This document shows, in pieces, positions 36,945-46,139 of a DNA stretch of 64,000 nucleotides. The stretch is from positions 1-64,000 of the forward strand of contig NZ_RZNA01000044.1 in NCBI RefSeq assembly GCF_003992595.1, written 5' to 3'. The stretch is from Flagellimonas oceanensis (GTDB lineage Bacteria > Bacteroidota > Bacteroidia > Flavobacteriales > Flavobacteriaceae). The stretch's first letter is position 1. The number at the start of each line of letters is the position of its first letter. The notes below the pieces were generated by a model that did not search any database, had not been told where the DNA came from, and worked only from the letters and a program-made list of their open reading frames with translations. The translations under genes were made by a program, and so were the position numbers.

Positions 36945-39900
36945 ATGAAAAGAATACAATACATCATATCAACGCTCTTTTTGCTCTTTGCCCTTCAAAT
37001 TTCCACGGGACAGATCAACCGGACTCTGGATACCAAAGTAGTGGATATATTGGCCCAGTTCCCGACTGAGGATTTGGAGCATTCGGATAGACTTATGCAA
37101 GAAATGCTGGATTTGGGAACCGAAGGGATTCAGAAATTCCATGAACGTATTGTCCCTTTGGGAACAGGTGACGATACCCAAGCAAGGTATGCTGTTCATA
37201 GTTTGGCGGTATATGCAGGTAAATATCGAACGGATACTGTCGAGAAAACATTATTAAGTGCTTTGGAGGAGGCACAACATAAAGAGGTGAAAACATTTTT
37301 TATCGACCGTTTGGCATTTTGTGGAACAGATGCAAGTGTCGAAACATTGGGTAAATATCTCTCAGATGACGAACTGTACAAACCTGTTTTGGCCACTTTG
37401 ACCTCTATAGGAACTCAGAGATCGGCAGAAGCGATTCATACTGCAACCAAATCAGCCGAAGGTATAAGGAAGGCGGCATTTATCGAATCATTGGGACGTA
37501 TGCAGTATGCTCCTGCATCAAAAACCTTGGTGGAAGTGGTGTCCGAACCAATGACCGATGGTTTTCTAAAGCAAAAAACGCTGATGGCATTGGCAGAAAT
37601 AGCAAAGCCTGGTTCGTACGACATTCTTTTCAAAGCAGTTGAAAGCGAGGAATATCGATTGGACGATAATAGGGCCATTATTGCCTATATCCACTATGGC
37701 AATAGACTAGTCGAACAGGGGAATTTGTCCTTGGGAGAGCGAATAGCCAAGTCATTGTTGAAGAACTGTACTGAGGATAACCAGTTAAGTTATAGAGCGG
37801 CAGGTATCAATATGCTAACCTCTTCCATTGGGGAAAATGCAACAAAGACTCTTTTGAAAGAGGCAAAGTATCATGATGCGGCCTATAGGGGAAGCGTGCT
37901 AAAGGCAGCAGGGCAGAACCTTACATCTATGGAGGTGTTGAAATGGGCAAGGCAATACAGGAAAATCGAGGATAGTGGAAAAATACAGCTTTTGGAAATG
38001 CTGCGAGAGCGTCCAGAATCTGAAGTAATGGATAAGTGCATTGTCAAGGCCATCGAATCTGACAATGAAAGCTTAAAGTTGGCAGGGATTCGAGCTTTAG
38101 CTTTTCAAAAAAAGGAGAGAGCCTTGCCTCTGATTTTCAATGAACTGAAAGGGGGCAATACTGATGCAACTTTTACAACCATTCAAAACACATTGCTGAA
38201 AATTGTAGGTGCTGACGATGGGCCGCTAATAGCAGAAAAATTATATGGAATCGAAAACCAGAAAGCCAAGGGTGTATTGGTAAATGTGTTAGCCGACCGA
38301 AATGCCACAAACCAATTTGAAGCAATTGCAGGGTTATTGGATAAAGCAAATCCCGATTTGCAAAAAGCCATTTACAAGGCAATGCCATCCGTTTCGACGG
38401 AAAAGAATTTATCCAACTTGATGGAAATGGTCTCTCTGACGGAAGATGAGGCCAACATCAAATATGCGCAGCAGGCAATTGTAAAAGTTCTTAGCACCAC
38501 TAATAAGGAAAGTTCTTTGACCATTTATGATACGTTTGCGGATTTTGAAGATAAATCCAAATTGATTCCGATACTTCCCGCGCTAGGAGACAGAAAGGCA
38601 TTGACCCTTATATCGGAGCAATTGCAATCAGGTAACAGTAAAGAAAAAAAGGCGGCAATACAGGCACTTTCGACATGGGAAGGCAATGAGAGTTTGCATT
38701 ATTTGTTCAATACCATAATCGATTCAAATAGAGATATCAGGGATTTGGCTTTTCGTCAATATTTGCAAAAAGTTGCTACTTCCGACCAACCCGATGATCA
38801 AAAACTGTTATTGATACGAAAGTTGATGCCTTACAGTAGCACCTTGGCAGAGAAGAAGCAAGTGATACAAGCAGCTCAATCAGCGAAGACATTCCTGTCC
38901 TTGGTCTTTGTTTCTGATTATTTGGATGATGCAGACTTAAGCACTGTGGCATCCAATGCTTTGATCAAGATTGCCTTGCCAACACCAGGTGCCAACAATG
39001 GCTTAAGTGGGGAGGTGGTCCGAGAGGCCGTATCAAAAAGTATGACAAACTTATCTGGCCCAGATAGTCAATACCTAAGAATTGACGTACAGGAATTTTT
39101 GGATAAAATGCCGAATGAAAAGGGGTTTGTATCCATATTCAATGGTAAGGACCTGACTGGTTGGGAAGGTTTGGTCGAAAATCCCATCAAAAGAAATAAG
39201 ATGTCCAAAAGTGCCCTGAAAAAAGCCCAGGATAAAGCAAATGCCCAAATGCAGGAGGATTGGTTTGTAAAGGATGGTGTGATTGGCTTTCAAGGGGAAG
39301 GCTACAATAACATCTGTACCATAAAAGATTATGGGGATTTTGAGATGCTGGTGGATTGGAAAATCACCCATGGTGGAGATAGCGGTATTTACCTGAGAGG
39401 AACCCCCCAAGTCCAGATTTGGGACACGGCACGAACCGATGTAGGAGCAGAAGTCGGCAGTGGAGGATTGTACAATAACCAAAAAAATACCAGTAAGCCT
39501 TTGGCAGTTGCCGATAATCCCATAAACGAGTGGAATACATTCCGGATTAAGATGGTCGGAGAGCGCGTCACTGTTCATTTAAATGGAAAATTGGTTACCG
39601 ACAATGTTGTTTTGGAAAATTATTGGGATAGAGACAGGGCCATTTTCACGAAAGAGGCCATCGAACTTCAAGCTCATGGGGAAGATTTGGGATTTAGGAA
39701 TGTTTATGTTCGTGAAATACAATCCGGAAATGAGCTTTTAAGCTCCAAAGAACAAAAAGATGGATTTCAATCCCTTTTTAATGGAAGGGACCTGGACCAT
39801 TGGATTGGGAACAAGACGGATTATTTGGTTCAAAACAATGAGTTGATGGTTCAGCCCAAGCAAGGAGGTCATGGAAATTTATATACCGCCAATGAATATT

Positions 39901-40337
39901 CTGATTTTATTTTTCGATTTGAATTTAAATTGACTCCAGGAGCCAACAATGGTCTTGGTATTCATGCGCCTTTGGAGGGCGACGCGGCCTATGTTGGAAA
40001 AGAGCTGCAGATTCTGGACAACACAGCACCCATCTATGCCAATTTAAAGCCCTATCAGTATCATGGTTCAGTTTATGGAATTGCAGCCGCGAAAAGAGGG
40101 TTTTTAAATCCGGTTGGCGAGTGGAACTCCCAAGAAGTCATGGTAAAGGGGAATCATGTCAAAATCACGCTCAACAATCAAGTCATTCTTGATACCGACA
40201 TTAAAAAAGCCTCTGAAAGCGGTACAGCGGACGGTCAGGGACACCCAGGGCTTAAGAGGAACAGAGGGCATATAGGTTTTTTGGGTCACGGTTCCGTATT
40301 GTGGTTTCGAAATATAAGAATCAAGGATTTAAAGTAA
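36945..40337 (+). CDS. HEAT-repeat protein with two C-terminal DUF1080 (3-keto-disaccharide hydrolase) domains
   Basis: A 1130-residue exported protein. ATG 36945 is chosen because it starts the signal peptide (MKRIQYIISTLFLLFALQIS); an in-frame ATG at 36915 is rejected. Residues ~30-690 are HEAT-like alpha repeats (ALLSALEEAQHKEVKTFFID, AIQALSTWEGNESLHYLFNT). Two DUF1080 domains follow, ~726-925 (FNGKDLTGWEG, GDSGIYLRGTPQVQIWD, GGLYNN) and ~937-1130 (FNGRDLDHWIG, GANNGLGIHAPLEGDAAYVG, ELQILDN). DUF1080 proteins cleave 3-keto-glycosides by an elimination/hydration route, so this one plausibly acts after the Gfo/Idh enzyme encoded before it. Two lectin-like folds in one chain may mean one catalytic and one binding unit. 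Confidence 0.85.
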   Translation: MKRIQYIISTLFLLFALQISTGQINRTLDTKVVDILAQFPTEDLEHSDRLMQEMLDLGTEGIQKFHERIVPLGTGDDTQARYAVHSLAVYAGKYRTDTVEKTLLSALEEAQHKEVKTFFIDRLAFCGTDASVETLGKYLSDDELYKPVLATLTSIGTQRSAEAIHTATKSAEGIRKAAFIESLGRMQYAPASKTLVEVVSEPMTDGFLKQKTLMALAEIAKPGSYDILFKAVESEEYRLDDNRAIIAYIHYGNRLVEQGNLSLGERIAKSLLKNCTEDNQLSYRAAGINMLTSSIGENATKTLLKEAKYHDAAYRGSVLKAAGQNLTSMEVLKWARQYRKIEDSGKIQLLEMLRERPESEVMDKCIVKAIESDNESLKLAGIRALAFQKKERALPLIFNELKGGNTDATFTTIQNTLLKIVGADDGPLIAEKLYGIENQKAKGVLVNVLADRNATNQFEAIAGLLDKANPDLQKAIYKAMPSVSTEKNLSNLMEMVSLTEDEANIKYAQQAIVKVLSTTNKESSLTIYDTFADFEDKSKLIPILPALGDRKALTLISEQLQSGNSKEKKAAIQALSTWEGNESLHYLFNTIIDSNRDIRDLAFRQYLQKVATSDQPDDQKLLLIRKLMPYSSTLAEKKQVIQAAQSAKTFLSLVFVSDYLDDADLSTVASNALIKIALPTPGANNGLSGEVVREAVSKSMTNLSGPDSQYLRIDVQEFLDKMPNEKGFVSIFNGKDLTGWEGLVENPIKRNKMSKSALKKAQDKANAQMQEDWFVKDGVIGFQGEGYNNICTIKDYGDFEMLVDWKITHGGDSGIYLRGTPQVQIWDTARTDVGAEVGSGGLYNNQKNTSKPLAVADNPINEWNTFRIKMVGERVTVHLNGKLVTDNVVLENYWDRDRAIFTKEAIELQAHGEDLGFRNVYVREIQSGNELLSSKEQKDGFQSLFNGRDLDHWIGNKTDYLVQNNELMVQPKQGGHGNLYTANEYSDFIFRFEFKLTPGANNGLGIHAPLEGDAAYVGKELQILDNTAPIYANLKPYQYHGSVYGIAAAKRGFLNPVGEWNSQEVMVKGNHVKITLNNQVILDTDIKKASESGTADGQGHPGLKRNRGHIGFLGHGSVLWFRNIRIKDLK

Positions 40338-40340
40338 GAA

Positions 40341-41153
40341 ATGGTATCCCAAAGATTTGATGGAATGATGAAACCAATTGGAATGATTTGGTTGTGGGCG
40401 GTTTTTATTGGGCTACAACAGTCATTGGCCCAAAACAACCAAACAAATCAATCTGTAAGCGTAATGTCTTTTAATATTCATGCAGGCTATGGAACAGATG
40501 GAACTTTTGATTTGTTGAAAATTGGAAATCAAATCAGGGAAGCCCAACCCGAAATTGTTTGTTTGCAAGAGGTGGATTATAGAACGCATAGGTCACAAGT
40601 CAAAGATGTGACTTTGGAATTGGCCAATATTACAGATTTTCACTCCTTTTTTGGAAAAGCCATTTCTTTTGACGGAGGGGAATATGGTTTGGCCATCCTG
40701 TCCAAGTATCCCATTCTCGAGGTAAGGGTTCATTCCTTACCCAATGATGGTGTTGCCGAGCCACGGATAGCTTTGGAAACGATTGTTGAAATCAATGGTA
40801 TGGGCAAAATAAGGATTGTGAACGTGCACCTTGATTATTCCAATAAGGAATTGAATCTATCTCAAATAAGATATGTAAATAAAAAGTTCACGGATGGGAA
40901 GCCCACTATAATGGCCGGTGACTTTAATCAAATTATGGAAAGTAAAGGAATGCAACAGTTGGTAAGGGACTGGAACTTATCGATGGATGCAAGGGCATTC
41001 ACTTATCCAGCAAATAAGCCCAATACAAAAATTGATTATCTCATGGCTTACCCTCGGAATGAATGGGAGATAAAAAGTGCCCGGTTACTAAAGGATGAGA
41101 GGGCTTCAGACCATTTACCCATTTTGGCGACATTCTCTTTGATAAAGTTTTGA
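40341..41153 (+). CDS. Exported endonuclease/exonuclease/phosphatase-family protein
   Basis: A 270-residue protein with a signal peptide (IGMIWLWAVFIGLQQSLAQ) and the full EEP catalytic set: VMSFNIHAGYGTDG (Asn), VCLQEVD (Glu), GLAILSKYPI, IVNVHLDY (His), IMAGDFNQI (Asp, Asn) and ASDHLPILATF (Asp, His). The fold hydrolyses phosphodiesters or phosphomonoesters, including nucleic acid, sphingomyelin and inositol phosphates. It starts 3 bp after the HEAT-DUF1080 gene, so the two are one transcript. In sugar loci such proteins often remove phosphate-linked substituents, which is an inference here. Confidence 0.85.
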   Translation: MVSQRFDGMMKPIGMIWLWAVFIGLQQSLAQNNQTNQSVSVMSFNIHAGYGTDGTFDLLKIGNQIREAQPEIVCLQEVDYRTHRSQVKDVTLELANITDFHSFFGKAISFDGGEYGLAILSKYPILEVRVHSLPNDGVAEPRIALETIVEINGMGKIRIVNVHLDYSNKELNLSQIRYVNKKFTDGKPTIMAGDFNQIMESKGMQQLVRDWNLSMDARAFTYPANKPNTKIDYLMAYPRNEWEIKSARLLKDERASDHLPILATFSLIKF

Positions 41154-41204
41154 AAGGTAAAAGAAATAATTAACCATAAAGGTTGAATTATTGGAGTTAG
41201 TTGA

Positions 41205-41240
41205 TGAAGATGGGCAGGGATACCCCTGCCTTTCTCTTCA
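41205..41240 (+). terminator. Compound hairpin between the EEP and symporter genes
   Basis: An outer stem TGAAGA (41205-41210)/TCTTCA (41235-41240) encloses GGCAGGG (41213-41219)/CCCTGCC (41224-41230) with a 4-nt loop. It lies 46 nt before the symporter start and probably ends or attenuates the upstream transcript. Confidence 0.65.
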
Positions 41241-41285
41241 AATGAGAGTGAAATAACGGCAATTCTACCTAACTAAAATATAATT

Positions 41286-43097
41286 ATGATAACACTACGA
41301 CTATTGGATTATGCCATTATCGTTACATTTTTTGCTATTACCCTAGGCATTGGGTTCTATGTATCCAAGAGTTCTGGAAAGAATAGTTCGGAATTCTTTT
41401 TATCAGGAAGGTCCATGCCTTGGTGGTTACTGGGAATTTCCATGGTGGCAACCACCTTTTCCACGGATACACCTAATTTGGTAACGGATATTGTACGAAA
41501 CAACGGGGTGGCAGGTAATTGGGTCTGGTGGGCTTTTCTCTTGACCGGTCTTTTGACCGTCTTCATTTATGCAAGGTTATGGAGAAGATCTAATGTCAAT
41601 ACCGATTTAGAATTTTATGAACTTAGGTACGGTGGGGCCCCAGCCAGATTTTTGAGGGGGTTCAGGGCCATTTATCTTGGGGTAATTTTTAATGTGATTA
41701 CCATGTCCGCAGTGACCCTTGCTGCTATCAAGATCGGGGGTATCATGCTGGGTCTTGAGCCATGGCAAACAGTTCTGATTGCAGGCTTGGTAACCGTTGT
41801 CTTCAGTGCGATCGGTGGTTTCAAGGGGGTTGTGTATACGGACTTTATTCTCTTTTTTGTGGCAATGGGCGGAACCATAGGAGCAGCCTGTTATTTGGTA
41901 AATATCCCTGAAGTAGGGGGCTTGGAACGGCTGTTGTCCAATCCGGATGTCAAGGATAAACTGAAAATGATACCAGAGTTGGATGATACTAAAGCACTGG
42001 TCACATTGATTATTATTCCTTTGGCCGTACAGTGGTGGAGCTCATGGTACCCGGGATCCGAACCCGGGGGTGGGGGATACATAGCACAAAGAATGCTTAG
42101 TGCCAAAAACGGGAAGCATGCCATTGCAGCTACCTTTTTCTTCAATATCATGCACTATGCCGTTAGACCATGGCCATGGATATTGGTTGCACTTGCCTCT
42201 ATCGTTGTGTTTCCCAATCTAGATAGTTTGAAACAGGCATTTCCTATTATATCCGATGATAAACTAGGGCACGACCTAGCATATTCGGCGATGTTGACCA
42301 AGTTGCCCACTGGACTTTTGGGTCTTGTACTCACTTCATTGGTGGCAGCTTATATGTCTACTATATCTACACAATTAAATTGGGGTTCTTCGTATATTGT
42401 ATATGATTTTTACAAAGAAAGGATTCATCCAAAGGCTTCGGAAAAACGATTGGTGGCTGTTGGGAGAATATCCACGGTAGCTTTGATGGTTCTGAGTGCC
42501 GCATTGGCACTTTTGCTTCAAAATGCACTACAGCTTTTCGAGATATTACTCGTTTTTGGAGCTGGGACCGGTTTGATCTTTATCCTTAGGTGGTTTTGGT
42601 GGCGAATCAATGCTTGGAGCGAGATTACTGCCATGTTTGCTTCAGGGATACTTTCCCTAGCCTTGAAGTTGACCCCTTTGGGAGATTATTTATTTTCCGT
42701 TAATGATGGCCTTTTACCAAGTTGGTCGGAGTATCCTTCAGTGGTCTTTACTACAACATTGGCTTGGTTGTTAGTAACTTACATTACCAGGCCGGAACAC
42801 AGAGAGGTGCTTTATGGATTCTGTGAAAAGATTAGGCCTGGAGGACCTGGATGGGAGAAAATAGTGCAGCAGGGCAGGACAGAGGGGGTTAACTTGAAGA
42901 GTGGTGAAAAATGGAGCGTTCCCAGTGGGGTATTGGCGATGCTTTTAGGAACGATGCTGATTTATGCCAGCTTATTCGCTGTGGGCCATTGGATTTATGG
43001 GGAGTGGTTATTGGCGAGCACATTGACATTTCTTGCAGTATTATCGGCTGTTTGCTTAGTATTTACATGGAAAAAAATAGAAGAGATAATAGAATAA
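41286..43097 (+). CDS. Sodium:solute symporter (SSS family)
   Basis: A 603-residue polytopic protein with about 13-14 membrane helices. Family motifs are GIGFYVSKSSGKNSSEFFLS, then GRSMPWWLLGISMVATTFST, DTPNLVTDIVRNNG, SAIGGFKGVVYTDFILFFVA and QWWSSWYPGSEPGGGGYIAQ followed by RMLSAKN. This matches the sodium/sugar subgroup related to SGLT and NanT-like SSS transporters. It would bring a sugar or sugar acid across the inner membrane with Na+. It is 22 bp in front of the nagB-type gene, suggesting that it imports the amino sugar consumed by the next two enzymes. Confidence 0.9.
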   Translation: MITLRLLDYAIIVTFFAITLGIGFYVSKSSGKNSSEFFLSGRSMPWWLLGISMVATTFSTDTPNLVTDIVRNNGVAGNWVWWAFLLTGLLTVFIYARLWRRSNVNTDLEFYELRYGGAPARFLRGFRAIYLGVIFNVITMSAVTLAAIKIGGIMLGLEPWQTVLIAGLVTVVFSAIGGFKGVVYTDFILFFVAMGGTIGAACYLVNIPEVGGLERLLSNPDVKDKLKMIPELDDTKALVTLIIIPLAVQWWSSWYPGSEPGGGGYIAQRMLSAKNGKHAIAATFFFNIMHYAVRPWPWILVALASIVVFPNLDSLKQAFPIISDDKLGHDLAYSAMLTKLPTGLLGLVLTSLVAAYMSTISTQLNWGSSYIVYDFYKERIHPKASEKRLVAVGRISTVALMVLSAALALLLQNALQLFEILLVFGAGTGLIFILRWFWWRINAWSEITAMFASGILSLALKLTPLGDYLFSVNDGLLPSWSEYPSVVFTTTLAWLLVTYITRPEHREVLYGFCEKIRPGGPGWEKIVQQGRTEGVNLKSGEKWSVPSGVLAMLLGTMLIYASLFAVGHWIYGEWLLASTLTFLAVLSAVCLVFTWKKIEEIIE

Positions 43098-43119
43098 TCC
43101 TTTAATAATTTTTATAAAA

Positions 43120-45045
43120 ATGAAAACAGATATTCAATCAATACAATATGAGCCTGCAGGCCAGTTTGAGGCTACTAGATATGAAAAGGTGCATAATGTC
43201 ATCTTCCAAGACTCTAAACAGGGATCATTACAGGTTGCCAGCGAAATATCAAATTTAATTCGGGAAAAAGCGAATAAGGATCAAAAATGCGTTTTGGGAC
43301 TTGCCACTGGATCATCACCCATACGTGTATATGAGGAATTGGTGCGCATGCATCGAGAAGAAGGGCTTAGCTTCAAGAATGTGGTCACGTTCAATCTTGA
43401 TGAATACCACCCTATGGAACGTTCCAATATACAGAGTTATCATTACTTTATGCACCAACACCTGTTCGATCATATTGATATAGCGAGTGAAAACATACAT
43501 ATTCCCGATGGTATGATCTCTTTCCAAGAGGCGCAGGAATATTGTAAGGAATATGAAAGAAAGATTGAAGAAGCTGGAGGGTTGGACTTTCAATTGTTGG
43601 GTATTGGTAGGACCGGGCATATAGGGTTCAACGAACCGGGTTCCCATTATAATTCTGCCACTCGGGATATTACCTTGGATTATGTTACCCGTATCGATGC
43701 AGCATCCTCTTTCAAAGGGCTTGAGAATGTCCCCCGTAAGGCCATAACCATGGGGATAAGAACCATTAAAAAGGCGAATCGCATTGTATTGTTGGCATGG
43801 GGTCAAAACAAGGCTTCGGTTATTCGGAAAACCATCGAAGGGGATGTCAGTTCGGAAGTTCCAGCCACCTACTTGCAGGAACATGCGAACACCACTTTTG
43901 TGCTGGATAAAGAGGCTGCGTCCCAGTTGACCCGTATCGACACTCCCTGGTTGGTCCAAAATTGTGAGTGGACTCGGGATTTGACACATAAGGCTGTGGT
44001 CTGGCTCAGTCAAAAAAAGGACAAGCCCGTTCTACAATTGACCGATAAGGACTATAATGATATGGGAATGTCCGATTTATTGAGTTCGGAGCAGTCCTCC
44101 TATGAGATTAATATTAGGACTTTCAACCGTTTGCAACATACCATTACGGGTTGGCCAGGTGGCAAACCAAATGCAGACGATACCAATCGTCCCGAACGTG
44201 CGGAACCTGCAAGAAAGCGAGTTATAATATTCAGTCCACACCCTGATGACGATGTGATATCCATGGGAGGAACATTCGATAGATTGGTCTCCCAAGGTCA
44301 TGAGGTTCATGTGGTGTATCAAACTTCCGGTAATATCGCTGTAGCGGACCATGAGGCTGTTAAAGCAGCGGAAGTGGCCAATAGTATGGAGCCGACCGGG
44401 ACATTTAATCAGGTGCTAGAGGAAATCCGAGAAAAAACGGAAGGAGATTTCGACTCCAAACTTGTTCGACGACTCAAAGGCAAAATCCGGAGGGCAGAAA
44501 GTATTGCTGCTACGCGTTATCTTGGCATACCTGATGGCCAAGTACATTTTTTAGACCTTCCTTTTTACGAAACAGGAACAATAAAAAAGAAACCGCTGGA
44601 GAAGGAGGATATTGCCATAATGAATACTATTATTGAGGAAATCAAGCCCCATCAGATCTATGCTGCGGGAGACTTGGCGGACCCCCATGGAACCCACCGG
44701 GTGTGTTTGGAAGCCTTGTTCGCTTCATTGGATTCCCTAAAATCCAGCCCCTATATGAAAGATTGCTGGGTGTGGCTCTACCGAGGGGCTTGGCACGAGT
44801 GGGATACCCATGAAATCGAAATGGCAGTACCCATGAGCCCCGCACAAGTCCTTAGAAAACGAAAGGCCATATTTTTCCATCAGACACAAAAGGACGGTGT
44901 AATGTTTCAAGGAGAAGATTTAAGGGAGTTTTGGGTGCGTGCAGAGGACAGAAACAAAGAAACTGCACAAAGGTACCAGTCCCTTGGTCTGGCCAGTTAT
45001 GCTGCCATGGAGGCCTTTGTGAGATATGATTTCTTTACAGGATAA
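43120..45045 (+). CDS. nagB: Glucosamine-6-phosphate deaminase fused to a PIG-L-type deacetylase domain
   Basis: A 641-residue cytoplasmic two-domain protein. Residues ~20-285 are NagB-like: CVLGLATGSSPIRVYEELVR, FNLDEYHPM (catalytic Asp region) and LLGIGRTGHIGFNEPGS (catalytic His). From about residue 367 a PIG-L/LmbE domain follows with the zinc motif SPHPDDDVISMGG and a second metal site ADPHGTHRVCLEAL. NagB converts glucosamine-6-P to fructose-6-P and ammonia; PIG-L enzymes deacetylate N-acetylglucosaminyl groups. No nagA is present in the window. The fused domain might supply the deacetylase step, though this is an inference. Long NagB proteins of this form occur in Bacteroidota. The stop (45043-45045) lies 10 nt before the kinase ATG at 45056. 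Confidence 0.88.
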   Translation: MKTDIQSIQYEPAGQFEATRYEKVHNVIFQDSKQGSLQVASEISNLIREKANKDQKCVLGLATGSSPIRVYEELVRMHREEGLSFKNVVTFNLDEYHPMERSNIQSYHYFMHQHLFDHIDIASENIHIPDGMISFQEAQEYCKEYERKIEEAGGLDFQLLGIGRTGHIGFNEPGSHYNSATRDITLDYVTRIDAASSFKGLENVPRKAITMGIRTIKKANRIVLLAWGQNKASVIRKTIEGDVSSEVPATYLQEHANTTFVLDKEAASQLTRIDTPWLVQNCEWTRDLTHKAVVWLSQKKDKPVLQLTDKDYNDMGMSDLLSSEQSSYEINIRTFNRLQHTITGWPGGKPNADDTNRPERAEPARKRVIIFSPHPDDDVISMGGTFDRLVSQGHEVHVVYQTSGNIAVADHEAVKAAEVANSMEPTGTFNQVLEEIREKTEGDFDSKLVRRLKGKIRRAESIAATRYLGIPDGQVHFLDLPFYETGTIKKKPLEKEDIAIMNTIIEEIKPHQIYAAGDLADPHGTHRVCLEALFASLDSLKSSPYMKDCWVWLYRGAWHEWDTHEIEMAVPMSPAQVLRKRKAIFFHQTQKDGVMFQGEDLREFWVRAEDRNKETAQRYQSLGLASYAAMEAFVRYDFFTG

Positions 45046-45055
45046 ACTTTTGGAT

Positions 45056-45883
45056 ATGGTATTGATTGCAGACAGTGGTTCCACCAAATGTGATTGGCAG
45101 GTTTATGATAAGGCTGGGTCCACAGTGATTGAAAAAAGAACAAATGGAATCAATCCTATAATTCATTCTGATGATGATATTGAGTTGGTCTTAAAAGAGC
45201 TGAAGACTGATGTGCCATATGAAATCTTAAAGGTGGAGTTCTATTGTGCGGGAGGGAAAAATGAAGAATCACAACAAAGATTGACTCGAATCTTCCACCA
45301 ATTTTTTAAACAGGCTGAGGTCAGAATAGAGGATGATTTGGGAATGGCCGTAAAATGTACCAAAGGTGTGCCTGGTGTGGTATGTATTTTGGGTACTGGG
45401 GCGAATAGTTGTTTTTTTGATGGAACAAATATTCATAAACGATTGCCTGACCTAGGATATCAGATAATGGATTTGGGGAGCGGAAATTACTTTGGAAGAG
45501 AGCTATTACGGAGTTATGCTTATGGTTATATGCCCCCTGATTTGATGGGAAAATTTGAGAATAGGTATAAGCTTAATGATAAAGTCATACTACAAGAACT
45601 CTACAATGGGGAGAACCCGAGTTCCTACCTAGCCAGTTTTGCAAGGTTCATGATTGAGAATCATGAGCACCGGTTCTTTCAATCAATGATAGCAGATGGA
45701 TTAGAAAAGGTCTTTGATTATGTGTTGGGCCCCTATCAATTTGAGATACAGCGGCATCCATTGTATTTTATAGGGTCCATTGCCTTTCATCTACAAGATT
45801 TCATAAAAGAGAAAGTGAAAGAACACAATTGTGATGAAACTCACTTTATCGGTAAACCGATAGCGTACTTATCACTATTATAG
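45056..45883 (+). CDS. BadF/BadG-family kinase, probable N-acetylglucosamine kinase
   Basis: A 275-residue ASKHA-fold kinase. I use ATG 45056 (MVLIADSGSTKCDWQVYDKA), since the phosphate-1 loop ADSGSTKCDW normally lies at the very start; an in-frame ATG at 45026 lies within the preceding gene. The phosphate-2 motif is VCILGTGANSCFFDG and an adenosine-region strand is LYFIGSIAFHL. Length and motifs match Bacteroidota N-acetylglucosamine kinase-type proteins. It would phosphorylate the free amino sugar before the NagB step. It forms the distal gene of the symporter-nagB-kinase run. Confidence 0.85.
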   Translation: MVLIADSGSTKCDWQVYDKAGSTVIEKRTNGINPIIHSDDDIELVLKELKTDVPYEILKVEFYCAGGKNEESQQRLTRIFHQFFKQAEVRIEDDLGMAVKCTKGVPGVVCILGTGANSCFFDGTNIHKRLPDLGYQIMDLGSGNYFGRELLRSYAYGYMPPDLMGKFENRYKLNDKVILQELYNGENPSSYLASFARFMIENHEHRFFQSMIADGLEKVFDYVLGPYQFEIQRHPLYFIGSIAFHLQDFIKEKVKEHNCDETHFIGKPIAYLSLL

Positions 45884-45965
45884 GTTTAGTGCAAATGGTA
45901 TTTTTTGATAACATATGGTCTTAATTCTTTATTTTTAAACCTGAAAGTCCAAAAATCACGCGGGG

Positions 45966-45983
45966 ATGTCCTATAGGGTGTCC
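45966..45983 (+). repeat. 18-bp direct repeat, left copy of the 46-54 kb block
   Basis: ATGTCCTATAGGGTGTCC matches the copy at 54127-54144 at 17 of 18 positions and in the same orientation. Similarity continues weakly upstream (TCACnCG just before, TTTAAACCT about 30-50 nt before). Confidence 0.65.
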
Positions 45984-46036
45984 AGTTTTTATCCAATATC
46001 TCCAAACCTACTGTAATTATTCAGATCCAGAGTTTT

Positions 46037-46070
46037 GGTTCTAATCCCTTCAGAGATTTGAACCCTTTTT
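46037..46070 (+). terminator. Hairpin with following T-rich stretch
   Basis: GGTTCTAATC (46037-46046) pairs with GATTTGAACC (46055-46064) with one mismatch and is followed by CTTTTTATTTT. It can end the sugar-kinase transcript. The arms match those of the hairpin at 10918-10944. Confidence 0.5.
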
Positions 46071-46098
46071 ATTTTACTTTAAATGAATTTGGATAGTG

Positions 46099-46132
46099 GC
46101 ATATTGGTAATTTACCAATGCTATATTTTTTT
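46099..46132 (+). terminator. Palindrome ATTGGTAA-T-TTACCAAT with T-run
   Basis: A perfect 8-bp palindrome (46103-46110 / 46112-46119) extends to GC on both sides and is followed by TATATTTTTTT. It is a candidate terminator between the convergent kinase and LytTR genes. Its GGTAA/TTACC arms resemble the Fic operator boxes, which I take as coincidence. Confidence 0.45.
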
Positions 46133-46139
46133 CGTTTGG

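Noticed and set aside
43315..44013. Minus-strand open frame of 232 codons
   Set aside because: Antisense of the NagB domain, whose catalytic motifs are clear on the plus strand.
46103..46119. Extra Fic operator (GGTAA/TTACC palindrome)
   Set aside because: Spacer is 1 nt rather than 3 or 7, it is 36 kb away and is followed by a T-run, so a terminator is the simpler reading.
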